DNA of 64,000 bases, from positions 1,150,573 through 1,214,572 of the forward strand of contig NZ_SBIP01000001.1 of the NCBI RefSeq assembly GCF_004053875.1. Reading direction: 5' to 3'. Source of the DNA: Neorhizobium lilium (GTDB lineage Bacteria; Pseudomonadota; Alphaproteobacteria; Rhizobiales; Rhizobiaceae). Position numbers and translations under genes: made by a program. The notes below the pieces were generated by a model. That model made no database searches. It was not told the DNA's origin and saw only the letters and a list, made by a program, of their open reading frames with translations. Positions 32,705 to 41,176 of this stretch are shown in pieces. How positions within the stretch are numbered: position 1 is the first letter of the stretch; each line of letters opens with the position of its first letter.

Positions 32705-33517
32705 TCACCACCAATGCTGAAAATGATGAAGCGGTCCATGGCCGGAACCGACTGTGAGCCTGCCTGCTGCGGCAATGGCAGCGGCGACATAGGCCTTGGC
32801 GGCTGCCACCGCTTCCCCCGCGGCAGCGCCTTTGGCCAGTTCCGCCGCAATGGCACTCGACAATGTACAGCCCGTGCCGTGGGTGTTACGGGTTGCAGTT
32901 CGCGCACCCTCGAACCAGCGGTTGCCGTTGACATCTGTCAACACATCCGGGCTTTCATCCGCCTCCAAATGGCCACCCTTGACCAGCACCGCGGCGGCCC
33001 CAAGACCGCGCAACCTCTCGGCCTGGCCGACCATCTCCTCGCGCGTCGTCGCAAGCGGTTCGCCCAGCAGCGCTGCGGCCTCCGGCAGGTTGGGCGTAAC
33101 GACCGTCGCCATCGGCATCAGCCGGTCGCGCAGCACGGATACCGCATCCTGGCTCAGAAGAGGCGAGCCACCCTTGGCGATCATCACCGGGTCCAGCACA
33201 ATCGCCAGACGGCCTCTATGTGGCTCAAGCGCGTCCGCCACCACTTCCGCAATCTCCGCCGTCGCGATCATGCCGATCTTGACCGCATCGACGCGAATAT
33301 CGGCAAAGATAGCCTCGATCTGCGCCGCGACGAATGCCGGCGGCACAGTTTGTACCCCGCTCACGCCTTGCGTGTTCTGGGCGGTCAGCGCGGTCAGGAC
33401 CGCCATGCCATAGGTGCCGCAGGCGGCGAAGGTCTTCAGGTCGGCCTGGATGCCGGCACCACCGGACGGATCGGAACCAGCAATAGAGAGGACGTTGCGT
33501 ATCCCTTGCCCACTCAT
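32705..33517 (-). CDS. thiD: Hydroxymethylpyrimidine/phosphomethylpyrimidine kinase
   Basis: A 270-residue ribokinase-fold kinase that phosphorylates HMP and HMP-P. Motifs are VLSIAGSDPSGGAGIQADLK at the N-terminus (substrate), VKIGMI, DPVMIAKGG, TPNLPEA and the C-terminal HGTGCTLSSAIAAEL anion hole with its catalytic region. The ATG overlaps the thiE stop by four bases. It is the last gene of the thiMED salvage operon. A one-mismatch copy of the partition palindrome is embedded in the coding sequence near codon 192-197. Confidence 0.96.
   Translation of the reverse strand: MSGQGIRNVLSIAGSDPSGGAGIQADLKTFAACGTYGMAVLTALTAQNTQGVSGVQTVPPAFVAAQIEAIFADIRVDAVKIGMIATAEIAEVVADALEPHRGRLAIVLDPVMIAKGGSPLLSQDAVSVLRDRLMPMATVVTPNLPEAAALLGEPLATTREEMVGQAERLRGLGAAAVLVKGGHLEADESPDVLTDVNGNRWFEGARTATRNTHGTGCTLSSAIAAELAKGAAAGEAVAAAKAYVAAAIAAAGRLTVGSGHGPLHHFQHWW
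32927..32942. promoter_or_regulatory. parS-like palindrome with one mismatch, inside thiD
   Basis: GTTGACATCTGTCAAC differs from the sites at 27692 and 27723 at one central base. It lies within thiD codons for DVNGN-type residues and may be a weak partition-protein site or chance. Confidence 0.4.
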
Positions 33518-34149
33518 CCACGGGCCCTCCTAATTTCCTCCGTCAGCTTCTCTGCGGCGGCACGTGGGTCCCGCTGGCCGCAAATTGCCGACACGACCGC
33601 CACGCCATCGGCCCCAGCCGCCAGAGCAGCAGCCACATGCTCTGCTTTCAGCCCGCCGATGGCGACGGCTGGAACAGGTGAGAGGGCCACTAGCTCGGCA
33701 AGCCCCCCGAAACCGATAGCCGGCGAATGTTCGGGCTTTGTGGACGTGGGAAACACAGGGCCAATCCCGGCATAGTCCACCAACGCAGCATCGGCGGGCC
33801 GTGCACCCATGCCGGTTTCCACGGAGAGGCCCAGGAACATCTCGCTTCCGATCCGGGCGCGAACCTCGGAAATCGTCATGTCGTCCTGGCCGACATGCAC
33901 GCCGTCCGCACCGATTGCGATGGCCGCCTCCACGTCGTCGTTGACGATCAGCGGCACCCCGGTTCCGGCCAGCACCTGCTTGAGCGCAAGGCCTGTCTCG
34001 ATCATCTTCGCCGTGCTGGCCCGCTTGTCGCGAAGCTGCACCATGGTTACGCCGCCCGCCACGGCAAGGCGCGCAGTTTCGACCATGCCGAGCGGCTGGC
34101 ACAGATCAGGATCGAGCACGAGATAGAGCGAAAGGTCGAATTTTTTCAT
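33514..34149 (-). CDS. thiE: Thiamine phosphate synthase
   Basis: A 211-residue TIM-barrel enzyme joining HMP-PP and HET-P to thiamine phosphate. Visible motifs are MVQLRDK near residue 38, LIVNDDVEAA, GADGVHVGQDDM, and the pyrophosphate loop GPVFPTSTKPEHSPAIGF, followed by PAVAIGGL. It overlaps thiD and thiM by four bases on each side, showing a translationally coupled salvage operon. The order M-E-D matches thiamine-salvage rather than de novo operons. Confidence 0.96.
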   Translation of the reverse strand: MKKFDLSLYLVLDPDLCQPLGMVETARLAVAGGVTMVQLRDKRASTAKMIETGLALKQVLAGTGVPLIVNDDVEAAIAIGADGVHVGQDDMTISEVRARIGSEMFLGLSVETGMGARPADAALVDYAGIGPVFPTSTKPEHSPAIGFGGLAELVALSPVPAVAIGGLKAEHVAAALAAGADGVAVVSAICGQRDPRAAAEKLTEEIRRARG

Positions 34150-34952
34150 AGGGTTGAGATCCTCATCTGGGCATCCAGTTCCGCTCCCGTCAGGCTGGCA
34201 AGCCGGTCGAGAAAGAGTGGCTGGAAGGAGCCGGGGCCGTTTGCGGTGCGCGCCGCGTCCTCTCCGGCTGCGGCAAACAGCGCAAGGGCCGCGACCGTGG
34301 CTTCCATGGGCGCTTCGGGTCTTATCGCCGCAAAGGCGCCGACAAGGCAGGTGAGCGAGCAGCCGAGCGCGGTGATCCTCGGCATGACAGGCGAGCCGCC
34401 GAGGATGCGGACTGTCCGGCGCCCGTCCGTGACGAAATCCACCTCGCCGGTAACGGCAACAATGCAGCCTTGCTGCTGCGCCAGCGCCATGGCCGGGCCT
34501 TCGGCGGCATAGGTCGGATCGCCGCTATCGACGCCCTGGCCGCGCGGGCTGTGCCCGGCTAGCGCCATGATTTCCGAGGCATTGCCGCGGATGATGGTCG
34601 GCTTCAAGCCCAAAAGCTCGGCGGTGACCTGTCGGCGGAAACCTGTCGCGTAATGGGCGACGGGGTCCAGAACCCACGGCTTTCCCGCCCCATTGGCAGC
34701 GGCTGCGGCAGCCTTCATACCGGCGATCCAGGAGGCGGAAAGCGTGCCGATATTGACGGTCAGGGCACCGGCAATGCCTGCAAACTCGCCGGCTTCCTCC
34801 ACCGCGCTGACCATGGCGGGCGATGCTCCCGCGGCCAGCATCACGTTTGCCGCTATGTTCATCGCCACGTAATTTGTGATGCACTGGACAAGCGGATTTG
34901 CCTGCCGCATCGCCTCCAGCAACTGTCCGGGAGTGTCATTCTGCGCGTTCAT
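34146..34952 (-). CDS. thiM: Hydroxyethylthiazole kinase
   Basis: A 268-residue ribokinase-like kinase that salvages 4-methyl-5-hydroxyethylthiazole. The N-terminal PLVQCITNYVAMNIAANVML is diagnostic, followed by GASPAMV, DPVAHYATGFRR, IIRGNASEIMALAG and the C-terminal ALGCSLTCLVGAFAA anion-hole motif. In that last motif a Ser replaces the common Gly of GTGC, a normal ThiM variation. It is the first gene of the operon, and its leader contains a TPP riboswitch about 55 bases upstream of the ATG. Confidence 0.96.
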   Translation of the reverse strand: MNAQNDTPGQLLEAMRQANPLVQCITNYVAMNIAANVMLAAGASPAMVSAVEEAGEFAGIAGALTVNIGTLSASWIAGMKAAAAAANGAGKPWVLDPVAHYATGFRRQVTAELLGLKPTIIRGNASEIMALAGHSPRGQGVDSGDPTYAAEGPAMALAQQQGCIVAVTGEVDFVTDGRRTVRILGGSPVMPRITALGCSLTCLVGAFAAIRPEAPMEATVAALALFAAAGEDAARTANGPGSFQPLFLDRLASLTGAELDAQMRISTL

Positions 34953-35007
34953 CAGTGCCCCTTCTTGACGGGGCAGGCGAAAAGGCGATGTCCCGCACAG
35001 GACCTTG

Positions 35008-35092
35008 CCTCAACGACTCCCTCCGCCAGCATGATCTGGTTCAGGTTCAAAGGGTGCTTCTCAGCCCGGCTTTCACCGGACGCCCCTGTCTG
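35008..35092 (-). ncRNA. TPP (THI-box) riboswitch of thiMED
   Basis: Read on the minus strand, the leader contains CAGGGGCGTCCGG (P2 side), the invariant CTGAGA core (35065-35060), ACCCTTTGAACCTGA (35056 to about 35042) and a pyrimidine-side helix with CCAGATCATGCTGGCGGAGG. All consensus elements of the thiamine-pyrophosphate aptamer are present in order. The short distance to the thiM ATG suggests control of translation initiation, lowering thiMED expression when TPP is plentiful. Confidence 0.93.
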
Positions 35093-35149
35093 AAGTCAAA
35101 CCTATACCGGCGCCCTGCATGGTTGCCAGCATTTTTTCAAAAATTCCCC

Positions 35150-35180
35150 TTGAACCTCCAGTGGCTAGAGGTCGTAGGTA
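35150..35180 (+). promoter_or_regulatory. MerR-family (CadR/ZntR-type) metal-responsive promoter
   Basis: TTGAAC (35150-35155) and TAGGTA (35175-35180) are separated by 19 bp, the overlong spacing typical of MerR-activated promoters. The spacer is occupied by the dyad ACCTCCAGTGGCTAGAGGT (35154-35172). It lies just upstream of the P-type ATPase gene. The regulator gene itself is not adjacent. Confidence 0.75.
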
Positions 35181-35201
35181 AGCTGAAAAGAGGAATTGAC
35201 G

Positions 35202-37451
35202 ATGACAGCGGAAGATCAGGTTCGGTACAAAGTCGGCGGCATGGACTGCGCAAGTTGCGCAACCAAGATCGATACGGCGGTGCGTCGCGTTCCCGGCGTT
35301 ACGGACGTATCCGTGTCGGTCGGTGCCGGCACCATGACGGTTCGCCATGATGGCTCAGCAGATCTTGGCGCCATGGAGCGGAAGGTCGCGGGCCTCGGCT
35401 ATCCGCTGCGAGCTTTGGGGCGCAAAGCGCCGGCTGCGGGGGAGGATACCGGCAGCATCCATCACGACCATGATCATGATCATCACCACGACCATGGTCA
35501 TGATGGTGGGCATGATCACGGAACCCACGACCATAAGCACGCTCACGAGGCGAAAATCGAGGGGCTGCATGGCCACGATCACGGACCTATGGATGGTCCG
35601 TGGTGGAAAAGCGCCAAGGGCAAGCTGACCATCCTCACCGGCATCGGTCTCGTTGCGGCCTACGGGCTCGGCCACCTCCTGCCTGCCTATCAGACCATCC
35701 TGTTTACGGCGGCCATGCTGATCGGTCTGGTGCCGATCGCCCGTCGCGCCTTCATGGCGGCCCGTGCCGGCACGCCTTTCTCCATCGAAATGCTGATGAC
35801 GATCGCCGCCGTCGGCGCGGTCATCATCCATGCTTCGGAAGAGGCCGCGGCCGTCGTCTTCCTTTTCCTGGTCGGCGAGCTTCTGGAAGGCGTCGCTGCG
35901 GGCAGGGCGCGCCAAAGCATCCAGGGGCTGACGGCGCTGATGCCCAAGAATGCTCTCCTGGAACGCGACGGCAAGACTGTGGAAGTCCCTGCGGAAAAGC
36001 TTTCCGTTGGCTCCGTCATTCTCGTGCGGCCGGGCGACAGGATCTCGGCGGATGGGGTGATCATCGACGGAACGAGCGCCGTGGACCAGGCACCGGTGAC
36101 GGGGGAAAGCACGCCGGTCGCCAAGGGCGTCAACGACACGGTGTTTGCCGGCACGGTCAACGGTACGGCGGCGCTGCGGGTTCGCGTCACGGCCGCTGCG
36201 GCGGACAATACGATCGCACGGATTGTGCGGATGGTCGAGGAAGCCCAGGAAACCAAGGCGCCGACGGAACGCTTCATCGATCGCTTCTCCCGCTACTATA
36301 CGCCCGGCGTGGTGGTCGTCGCGGCGCTGGTGGCAATCCTGCCACCTCTGCTTGCCGGTGCGGCGTGGGGAGAATGGGTCTACAAGGGGCTTGCTATCCT
36401 GTTGATCGGCTGCCCCTGCGCGCTGGTCATCTCCACGCCGGCCGCCATCGCTGCCTCGCTGTCCTCCGGCGCCCGCCGAGGCCTGCTGATCAAGGGTGGA
36501 GCCGTGCTGGAAACTTTGGGTGGGCTTACCGCGATTGCGATGGACAAGACCGGCACGCTCACCTCCGGCAAGCCTGTCGTGACCGACATCGTTCCCTTCG
36601 GGCGCAATGCTGACGACGTGCTTCGCCTTGCCGCAGCACTCGAAACCGGGTCCAGCCATCCGCTGGCCGCCGCCATTCTCGCCAGAGCGGCGGAGGATGA
36701 GGTCGAAGTTCCATCTGCCGGAAATGCGCTGGCGCTGGCGGGCAAGGGCGTTACGGCAGATGTCGAAGGACTTTCAGTGTTCCTCGGTTCGCCCAAGGCA
36801 GCGGCCGAACTGACCAGCCTGTCGATCGCCCATACGCGACGGATCGCGGGTCTCCATGAAGAGGGCAAGACCGTCTCGGTGCTGGTGGTCGGTAGTCAGC
36901 TGGCCGGTGCCATCGCCATGCGCGACGAAGCCCGGCCGGATGCCAAGGCCGGTGTCGCGGCCTTGACCGCCGCCGGTATCAAGACTGTGATGCTGACCGG
37001 CGACAACGCCAAGACGGCAGCCGCAATCGGGCGGGATCTCGGCGTTGAGGTCAAGGCCGAGCTGATGCCGGAGGACAAGCAAAAGATCGTGCTCGATCTG
37101 AAGGCGCAGGGGTTCAAGGTCGGCAAGGTTGGCGACGGCATCAATGATGCGCCGGCACTTGCCGCAGCCGATGTCGGCATCGCCATGGGCGGTGGCACGG
37201 ACGTTGCACTGGAAACGGCCGATGCCGCCATCCTCCATGGCCGGATCGGCGACATTGCCGCGATGATAAGCCTGTCACGCCGCACCATGCGCAACATCCA
37301 CCAGAACATTGCAATTGCCTTAGGGCTGAAGGCCGTCTTCATCGTCACGACTGTACTCGGCATAACCGGTCTCTGGCCGGCGATCCTTGCCGATACGGGC
37401 GCAACCGTGCTGGTGACCATCAACGCGTTGCGGCTGTTGAGAGCGAGGTAA
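35202..37451 (+). CDS. zntA: Zn/Cd/Pb-exporting P1B-type ATPase
   Basis: Inner-membrane heavy-metal exporter of 749 residues from the ATG at 35202 (AGAGGAA upstream). An N-terminal HMA domain has GGMDCASCATK (Cys16, Cys19). It is followed by a very His/Asp-rich linker at about 85-135, then eight predicted helices with GCPCALVIS (CPC at about 404-406). The phosphorylation site is DKTGTLTSG (Asp448), with SSHPLAAAIL, MLTGDN and VGDGINDAPALA further on. CPC with the His-rich linker fits Zn(II)/Cd(II)/Pb(II) (ZntA/CadA) export rather than copper. Expression is likely activated by a MerR-type sensor through the 19-bp-spacer promoter. The symbol is by subfamily. Confidence 0.92.
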   Translation: MTAEDQVRYKVGGMDCASCATKIDTAVRRVPGVTDVSVSVGAGTMTVRHDGSADLGAMERKVAGLGYPLRALGRKAPAAGEDTGSIHHDHDHDHHHDHGHDGGHDHGTHDHKHAHEAKIEGLHGHDHGPMDGPWWKSAKGKLTILTGIGLVAAYGLGHLLPAYQTILFTAAMLIGLVPIARRAFMAARAGTPFSIEMLMTIAAVGAVIIHASEEAAAVVFLFLVGELLEGVAAGRARQSIQGLTALMPKNALLERDGKTVEVPAEKLSVGSVILVRPGDRISADGVIIDGTSAVDQAPVTGESTPVAKGVNDTVFAGTVNGTAALRVRVTAAAADNTIARIVRMVEEAQETKAPTERFIDRFSRYYTPGVVVVAALVAILPPLLAGAAWGEWVYKGLAILLIGCPCALVISTPAAIAASLSSGARRGLLIKGGAVLETLGGLTAIAMDKTGTLTSGKPVVTDIVPFGRNADDVLRLAAALETGSSHPLAAAILARAAEDEVEVPSAGNALALAGKGVTADVEGLSVFLGSPKAAAELTSLSIAHTRRIAGLHEEGKTVSVLVVGSQLAGAIAMRDEARPDAKAGVAALTAAGIKTVMLTGDNAKTAAAIGRDLGVEVKAELMPEDKQKIVLDLKAQGFKVGKVGDGINDAPALAAADVGIAMGGGTDVALETADAAILHGRIGDIAAMISLSRRTMRNIHQNIAIALGLKAVFIVTTVLGITGLWPAILADTGATVLVTINALRLLRAR

Positions 37452-37519
37452 TACGGCCCACGGAATCTGCACGACAATGTCTTGTCTCATGATATGGTGA
37501 TGACAAAGGAAGAGGCGTT

Positions 37520-37801
37520 ATGCGCGTGAACAAATCCATCACTCTCACTCTTGGCAAACAACAACAGGTTCTCGACTCCCTGCTCGCATCTGGCGAATAC
37601 GACTCTGCCAGCGAGGCTGTGCGGGCCGCGCTCCGGGCGCTTGAACGGGAGAAAGATGCGCTGGACGAAATCATGCGCATCAAGGTGCAGGAAGCATTGA
37701 ATGACCCCCGCCCCAGTATCCCGGCGGCTAAGGTATTTTCGGAGCTTCGCGCGCTTCACGCCGAACAGGTGAAAGCCGCCAAGCGTGGCATACGAGATTG
37801 A
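37520..37801 (+). CDS. parD: ParD-type antitoxin
   Basis: A 93-residue CopG/ParD antitoxin. The ribbon-helix-helix part reads VNKSITLTLGKQQQVLDSLL, followed by the diagnostic SGEYDSASEAVRAALRALE, and a charged flexible C-terminal half that would bind the toxin. GGAAGAGGCG precedes the ATG. It overlaps the toxin gene by 17 bases, a common type II toxin-antitoxin arrangement, and should autoregulate the pair. Confidence 0.92.
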   Translation: MRVNKSITLTLGKQQQVLDSLLASGEYDSASEAVRAALRALEREKDALDEIMRIKVQEALNDPRPSIPAAKVFSELRALHAEQVKAAKRGIRD

Positions 37802-38093
37802 ATTCCGGCCTGCGGCAATCGCCGATTTGCAGCAAATCTACCTGACGATTGCCCGGGAAGCGGGTGTAGAGCGGGCAGGGCGCTACATCGACCGGATCGA
37901 AGCTGCCTGTATGGGCCTCAAGGTGTTTCCCGAAAGAGGAACAGTGCGAAACCAAATCCATCCCGGGCTTAGGATAATAGGGTTCGAGAGAAGCGTCTCG
38001 ATAGCTTTCGTTGTCGAGCCACACAGAGTGAATATCCTCCGAATTCTTCCTCGCGGCATGAACTTCCCGTCAGACTGGTTGAACGATACTTAA
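37785..38093 (+). CDS. parE: ParE/RelE-type toxin
   Basis: A 102-residue RelE/ParE-fold toxin. The family pattern is YEIEFRPAAIADLQQIYLTI, GRYIDRIEAACMGLKVFPERG, and the C-terminal strand with RVNILRILPRGMNF. ParE members poison DNA gyrase while RelE members cleave mRNA; the companion ParD antitoxin points to ParE. The start lies inside the antitoxin gene in another frame. Confidence 0.92.
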   Translation: MAYEIEFRPAAIADLQQIYLTIAREAGVERAGRYIDRIEAACMGLKVFPERGTVRNQIHPGLRIIGFERSVSIAFVVEPHRVNILRILPRGMNFPSDWLNDT

Positions 38094-38103
38094 GCTTGAG
38101 CCT

Positions 38104-39798
38104 TCAAACTGCCTGCTTCAGGATCGCAAATGCCTCGTAGGGACGCAGTTGCACGACGTCCTCCAGCGCCTCTACCGGATCGTAGTTCGAGATCAGGCAG
38201 CGCCCTGCGATCTTGAGCTCGTCGGGAATGGTCAGCGGGATATTCCGCGGGCTGAAGCTGGCGATCACGATCAGCCGCTCTCCGTCCAGAGTTCGGGAAT
38301 AGACCATCACGTCCGGGTGCTGATCTAACCAGGACTGATAGGTGCCGTAGACGATGACCGGATGGGCTTTGCGCAGCGCGATCAGCTTGCGGTAATGGTT
38401 CCAGACAGACTGCTTGTCCGCCATCTCCGCCTCGGCATTGATCGTGGTGTAGTTAGGATTCACCTCGATCCACGGAGTGCCGGTGGAAAAGCCGCCATAG
38501 GTCTCATTGCTCCACTGCATCGGCGTGCGGGCATTGTCGCGGCCGTTCTCATTTGCGCCCTTGATGAAGTCTTCCGGCGGTCGGCCAGCCTCCACATGCA
38601 GCCGGTGCATGTTCAGCGTCTCGATATCGCGGTATTGATCGATCCGGGTGAAAGGCATGTTGGTCATGCCGATCTCTTCACCCTGGTAGACGAAGGGCGT
38701 ACCTTTCATGAGATGCAGCACGGTCGCCAGCATCTTGCCAGATTCCACCGGATGACCCTTGACGTCGCCATACTTGGAGATCGCCCGTGGGAGGTCATGG
38801 TTGCCCCAGAACAGCGCGTTCCAGCCATCGTCGGATAGCGCATATTGCCATTTGCTGAGCACGGATTTGAGCTTGACCAGATCGAACGGCCGGGAGCGCC
38901 ATTTGCCGTAGGTTTCATCCCATTGCTGGGTCACATGCTCGAACTGGAACACCATGGATAGTTCCTGCCGGTCACGACCCGAATAGAGCAGGGCGGAGCC
39001 AGGCGTAGCGCTCCAGCATTCGCCCACCGTCAGCACGTCGCGGGCGCCGAAAGTCTCCCGGTTCATCTCCTGAATGTAATCATGCAGATGCGGGCCGTCG
39101 AAGATGATCTCCTGATCCACCTGCTTGCCGATATGATCGATGACATCCATGCGGAAGCCGGCAATGCCGCGTTCCAGCCACCAGTTCATCATCCTGTAGA
39201 TCTCGTCGCGGACCTTCGGGTTCTCCCAGTTGAGATCCGGCTGGCGGCGGGAGAAAAGATGCAGGTAATATTCGCCGCTCTCCGTGTCGAGCGTCCATGC
39301 GGAACCGCCAAAGGACGACATCATCCCGTTGGGCGGACCGCCGTCGGGTCCGGGCTTGCGCCAGATATAGAAGTCGCGGAACGGGTTGCCGGGACCCTTG
39401 CGCGCCTCGATGAACCAGGGATGCTCATCGGAGGTGTGGTTGACGACCAGATCCAGCAGAATGCCGATGCCACGGCTTCGCGCCTCTGCGACCAGATGGT
39501 CGAAGTCTGCGAGCGTCCCGAACTCAGGCGCAATGTCCATGTAATCGGAAATGTCGTAGCCGTTGTCGTCCATGGGGGACTTGAAGATCGGTGACAGCCA
39601 GATGATGTCGATGCCGAGCGCCTGCAGATAATCGAGCTTGCCTGTAATGCCCTTGATGTCGCCAATGCCGTCGCCATTGCTGTCGGCAAAGCTGCGCGGA
39701 TAGACCTGGTAGACTGTCGAACCATGCCACCATTTGCGCTCGGTCGGAAAGCGGACCGGCTGGCCGCCAGATTGCTGTTGCTCGCGAAACTGATCCAT
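38104..39798 (-). CDS. aglA: Alpha-glucosidase, GH13 family
   Basis: A 564-residue GH13 enzyme. The ATG at 39798 (MDQFREQQQSG) is chosen because it follows GCAGGAGACAATTC; an upstream in-frame ATG lacks such a site. Motifs are YQVYPRSFADSNGDGIGDIKG, LDLVVNHTSDEHPWF, the nucleophile in GFRMDVIDHIG, the acid/base Glu in TVGECWSA, and FWGNHDLPRA. No signal peptide is present, so it acts on imported alpha-glucosides (sucrose, maltose, trehalulose type), as AglA does in the rhizobial aglEFGAK locus. Here it stands alone without the transporter genes. Confidence 0.92.
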   Translation of the reverse strand: MDQFREQQQSGGQPVRFPTERKWWHGSTVYQVYPRSFADSNGDGIGDIKGITGKLDYLQALGIDIIWLSPIFKSPMDDNGYDISDYMDIAPEFGTLADFDHLVAEARSRGIGILLDLVVNHTSDEHPWFIEARKGPGNPFRDFYIWRKPGPDGGPPNGMMSSFGGSAWTLDTESGEYYLHLFSRRQPDLNWENPKVRDEIYRMMNWWLERGIAGFRMDVIDHIGKQVDQEIIFDGPHLHDYIQEMNRETFGARDVLTVGECWSATPGSALLYSGRDRQELSMVFQFEHVTQQWDETYGKWRSRPFDLVKLKSVLSKWQYALSDDGWNALFWGNHDLPRAISKYGDVKGHPVESGKMLATVLHLMKGTPFVYQGEEIGMTNMPFTRIDQYRDIETLNMHRLHVEAGRPPEDFIKGANENGRDNARTPMQWSNETYGGFSTGTPWIEVNPNYTTINAEAEMADKQSVWNHYRKLIALRKAHPVIVYGTYQSWLDQHPDVMVYSRTLDGERLIVIASFSPRNIPLTIPDELKIAGRCLISNYDPVEALEDVVQLRPYEAFAILKQAV

Positions 39799-40024
39799 GA
39801 ATTGTCTCCTGCCGCGTCCCAAGCCGGCAACGCCAGAGGGCAGGGACAGTTCCTCCGAGAACCGGCATTTGCCCGGCCGCTCCCACGCGAGGGCGGATAT
39901 GAGGGCGGGTCGATGCCTTCATTCGTAAGATTGCATTTAGGTTTTGCCGGTAAGGTCCTGTTAGCAAATTGGCAGGCCCGCGCCTGACGAAATGTCCCTG
40001 ATGTTGTTTTGCGTACGGGTTGTC

Positions 40025-41062
40025 ATGCGTATTCCGGCTGTTTCAGCACTCGTCCTCGCCTGCCTGACTGTTGGGGGCTGCACCTCCGGTGCCGGCTCCG
40101 ACATAGTCGTGCCGCCCGCACCCGTCGCCATGAAAACGGGCAGCATCTCGGCAGCATCGGCAGGCCCCATGCCGGCCGCCGATATCGGCGAGATGCAGGC
40201 TGCCGCCCGCCCGCCCGTCCGGCCGCAGCCGGCGGCTCTCGCCTGGGAAGGGCCTGCGTCGCAATCTCACGCCTTCGACGGAATGGAGACGACCGTCGGC
40301 ATGCCCATGCCGGCCGAGCGTCCCGTGGCAGCGCTGCGTCCCACCATGTCGGAGACCCGAGGCGAGCGAACGCAGATCTACGGTCACCGCTTCCGCGATG
40401 CCAAACCGATGAATTTCGGACGGGTTTCGCCGCGCAGCCTTGCCGTCCACGGCGTGGACGTCTCGCGCTGGCAGGGCGATATCGACTGGCTGAGGCTGAG
40501 AACACAAGGGGCGAACTTCGCCTATATCAAAGCCACCGATGGTGGCGACCATGTCGATCCCATGTTCGGCACGAATTGGCGCAAGGCCAAGGAATCCGGC
40601 GTCAAACGCGGCGCCTACCACTTCTTCTACTGGTGCCGCACGGCAGGCGAACAGGCCGAATGGTTCATCCGCAACGTGCCGCGAGACCCCGATGCCCTGC
40701 CGCCGGTGATCGACGTGGAATATAACCACCAATCCAACTGCAAGATGCGCCTGTCGCGGGCGAAGATCCTGGAGAAGATGCAGGTCTTCATGGACAAGCT
40801 GGAGCGCCACTACGGCAAGCGGCCGATCATCTATACGGCACCGGATTTCTATGCGGACAATCTGGACGGCGAATTTATGGAATACCCGTTCTGGCTGCGC
40901 TCGGTAGCCGCGCACCCCACCAAGATCTATCCCGGCCGCCGGTGGGTCTTCTGGCAGTATTCCGGCTCAGGCCTTACCCAGGGCGTCGAGGGCAAGATCG
41001 ACCTTAACGTCTTCCATGGCAGCGAAAGCGACTGGCATAACTGGGTCGCTCAAGCGAATTGA
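40025..41062 (+). CDS. GH25-family lysozyme-like lipoprotein
   Basis: A 345-residue protein from the ATG at 40025. The signal peptide MRIPAVSALVLACLTVGGC ends in a lipobox with Cys19. A proline/alanine-rich spacer of about 110 residues follows. The GH25 barrel starts at VHGVDVSRWQGDIDW and continues with FAYIKATDGGDHVDP, GAYHFFYWC, the catalytic-type PPVIDVEYN and a final WVFWQYSGSG. GH25 enzymes hydrolyse peptidoglycan. As an outer-membrane-anchored protein it may remodel the cell's own wall. An in-frame upstream start at 39992 would add residues before the signal peptide and is less likely. Confidence 0.9.
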   Translation: MRIPAVSALVLACLTVGGCTSGAGSDIVVPPAPVAMKTGSISAASAGPMPAADIGEMQAAARPPVRPQPAALAWEGPASQSHAFDGMETTVGMPMPAERPVAALRPTMSETRGERTQIYGHRFRDAKPMNFGRVSPRSLAVHGVDVSRWQGDIDWLRLRTQGANFAYIKATDGGDHVDPMFGTNWRKAKESGVKRGAYHFFYWCRTAGEQAEWFIRNVPRDPDALPPVIDVEYNHQSNCKMRLSRAKILEKMQVFMDKLERHYGKRPIIYTAPDFYADNLDGEFMEYPFWLRSVAAHPTKIYPGRRWVFWQYSGSGLTQGVEGKIDLNVFHGSESDWHNWVAQAN

Positions 41063-41100
41063 CGCTTAAATAAATCACAGTGGAAAACGTGACGTGAAGA

Positions 41101-41133
41101 GCCCCGCGCCAGGGGCTGAACATGGCGCGGGGC
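41101..41133. terminator. Bidirectional terminator stem-loop
   Basis: GCCCCGCGCC (41101-41110) pairs perfectly with GGCGCGGGGC (41124-41133) between the convergent GH25 and emrA-like genes. The stem is very GC-rich. CTTCCTGT follows on the plus strand. Confidence 0.75.
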
Positions 41134-41176
41134 CTTCCTGTCCGGAGCTTTGAGAAGAGGAAGCAGCTGGGGCGGG

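Noticed and set aside
35454..35560. Short CAT/GAT tandem repeats as a CRISPR-like or satellite array
   Set aside because: These are codons of the His/Asp-rich linker of the P-type ATPase, irregular and in frame.
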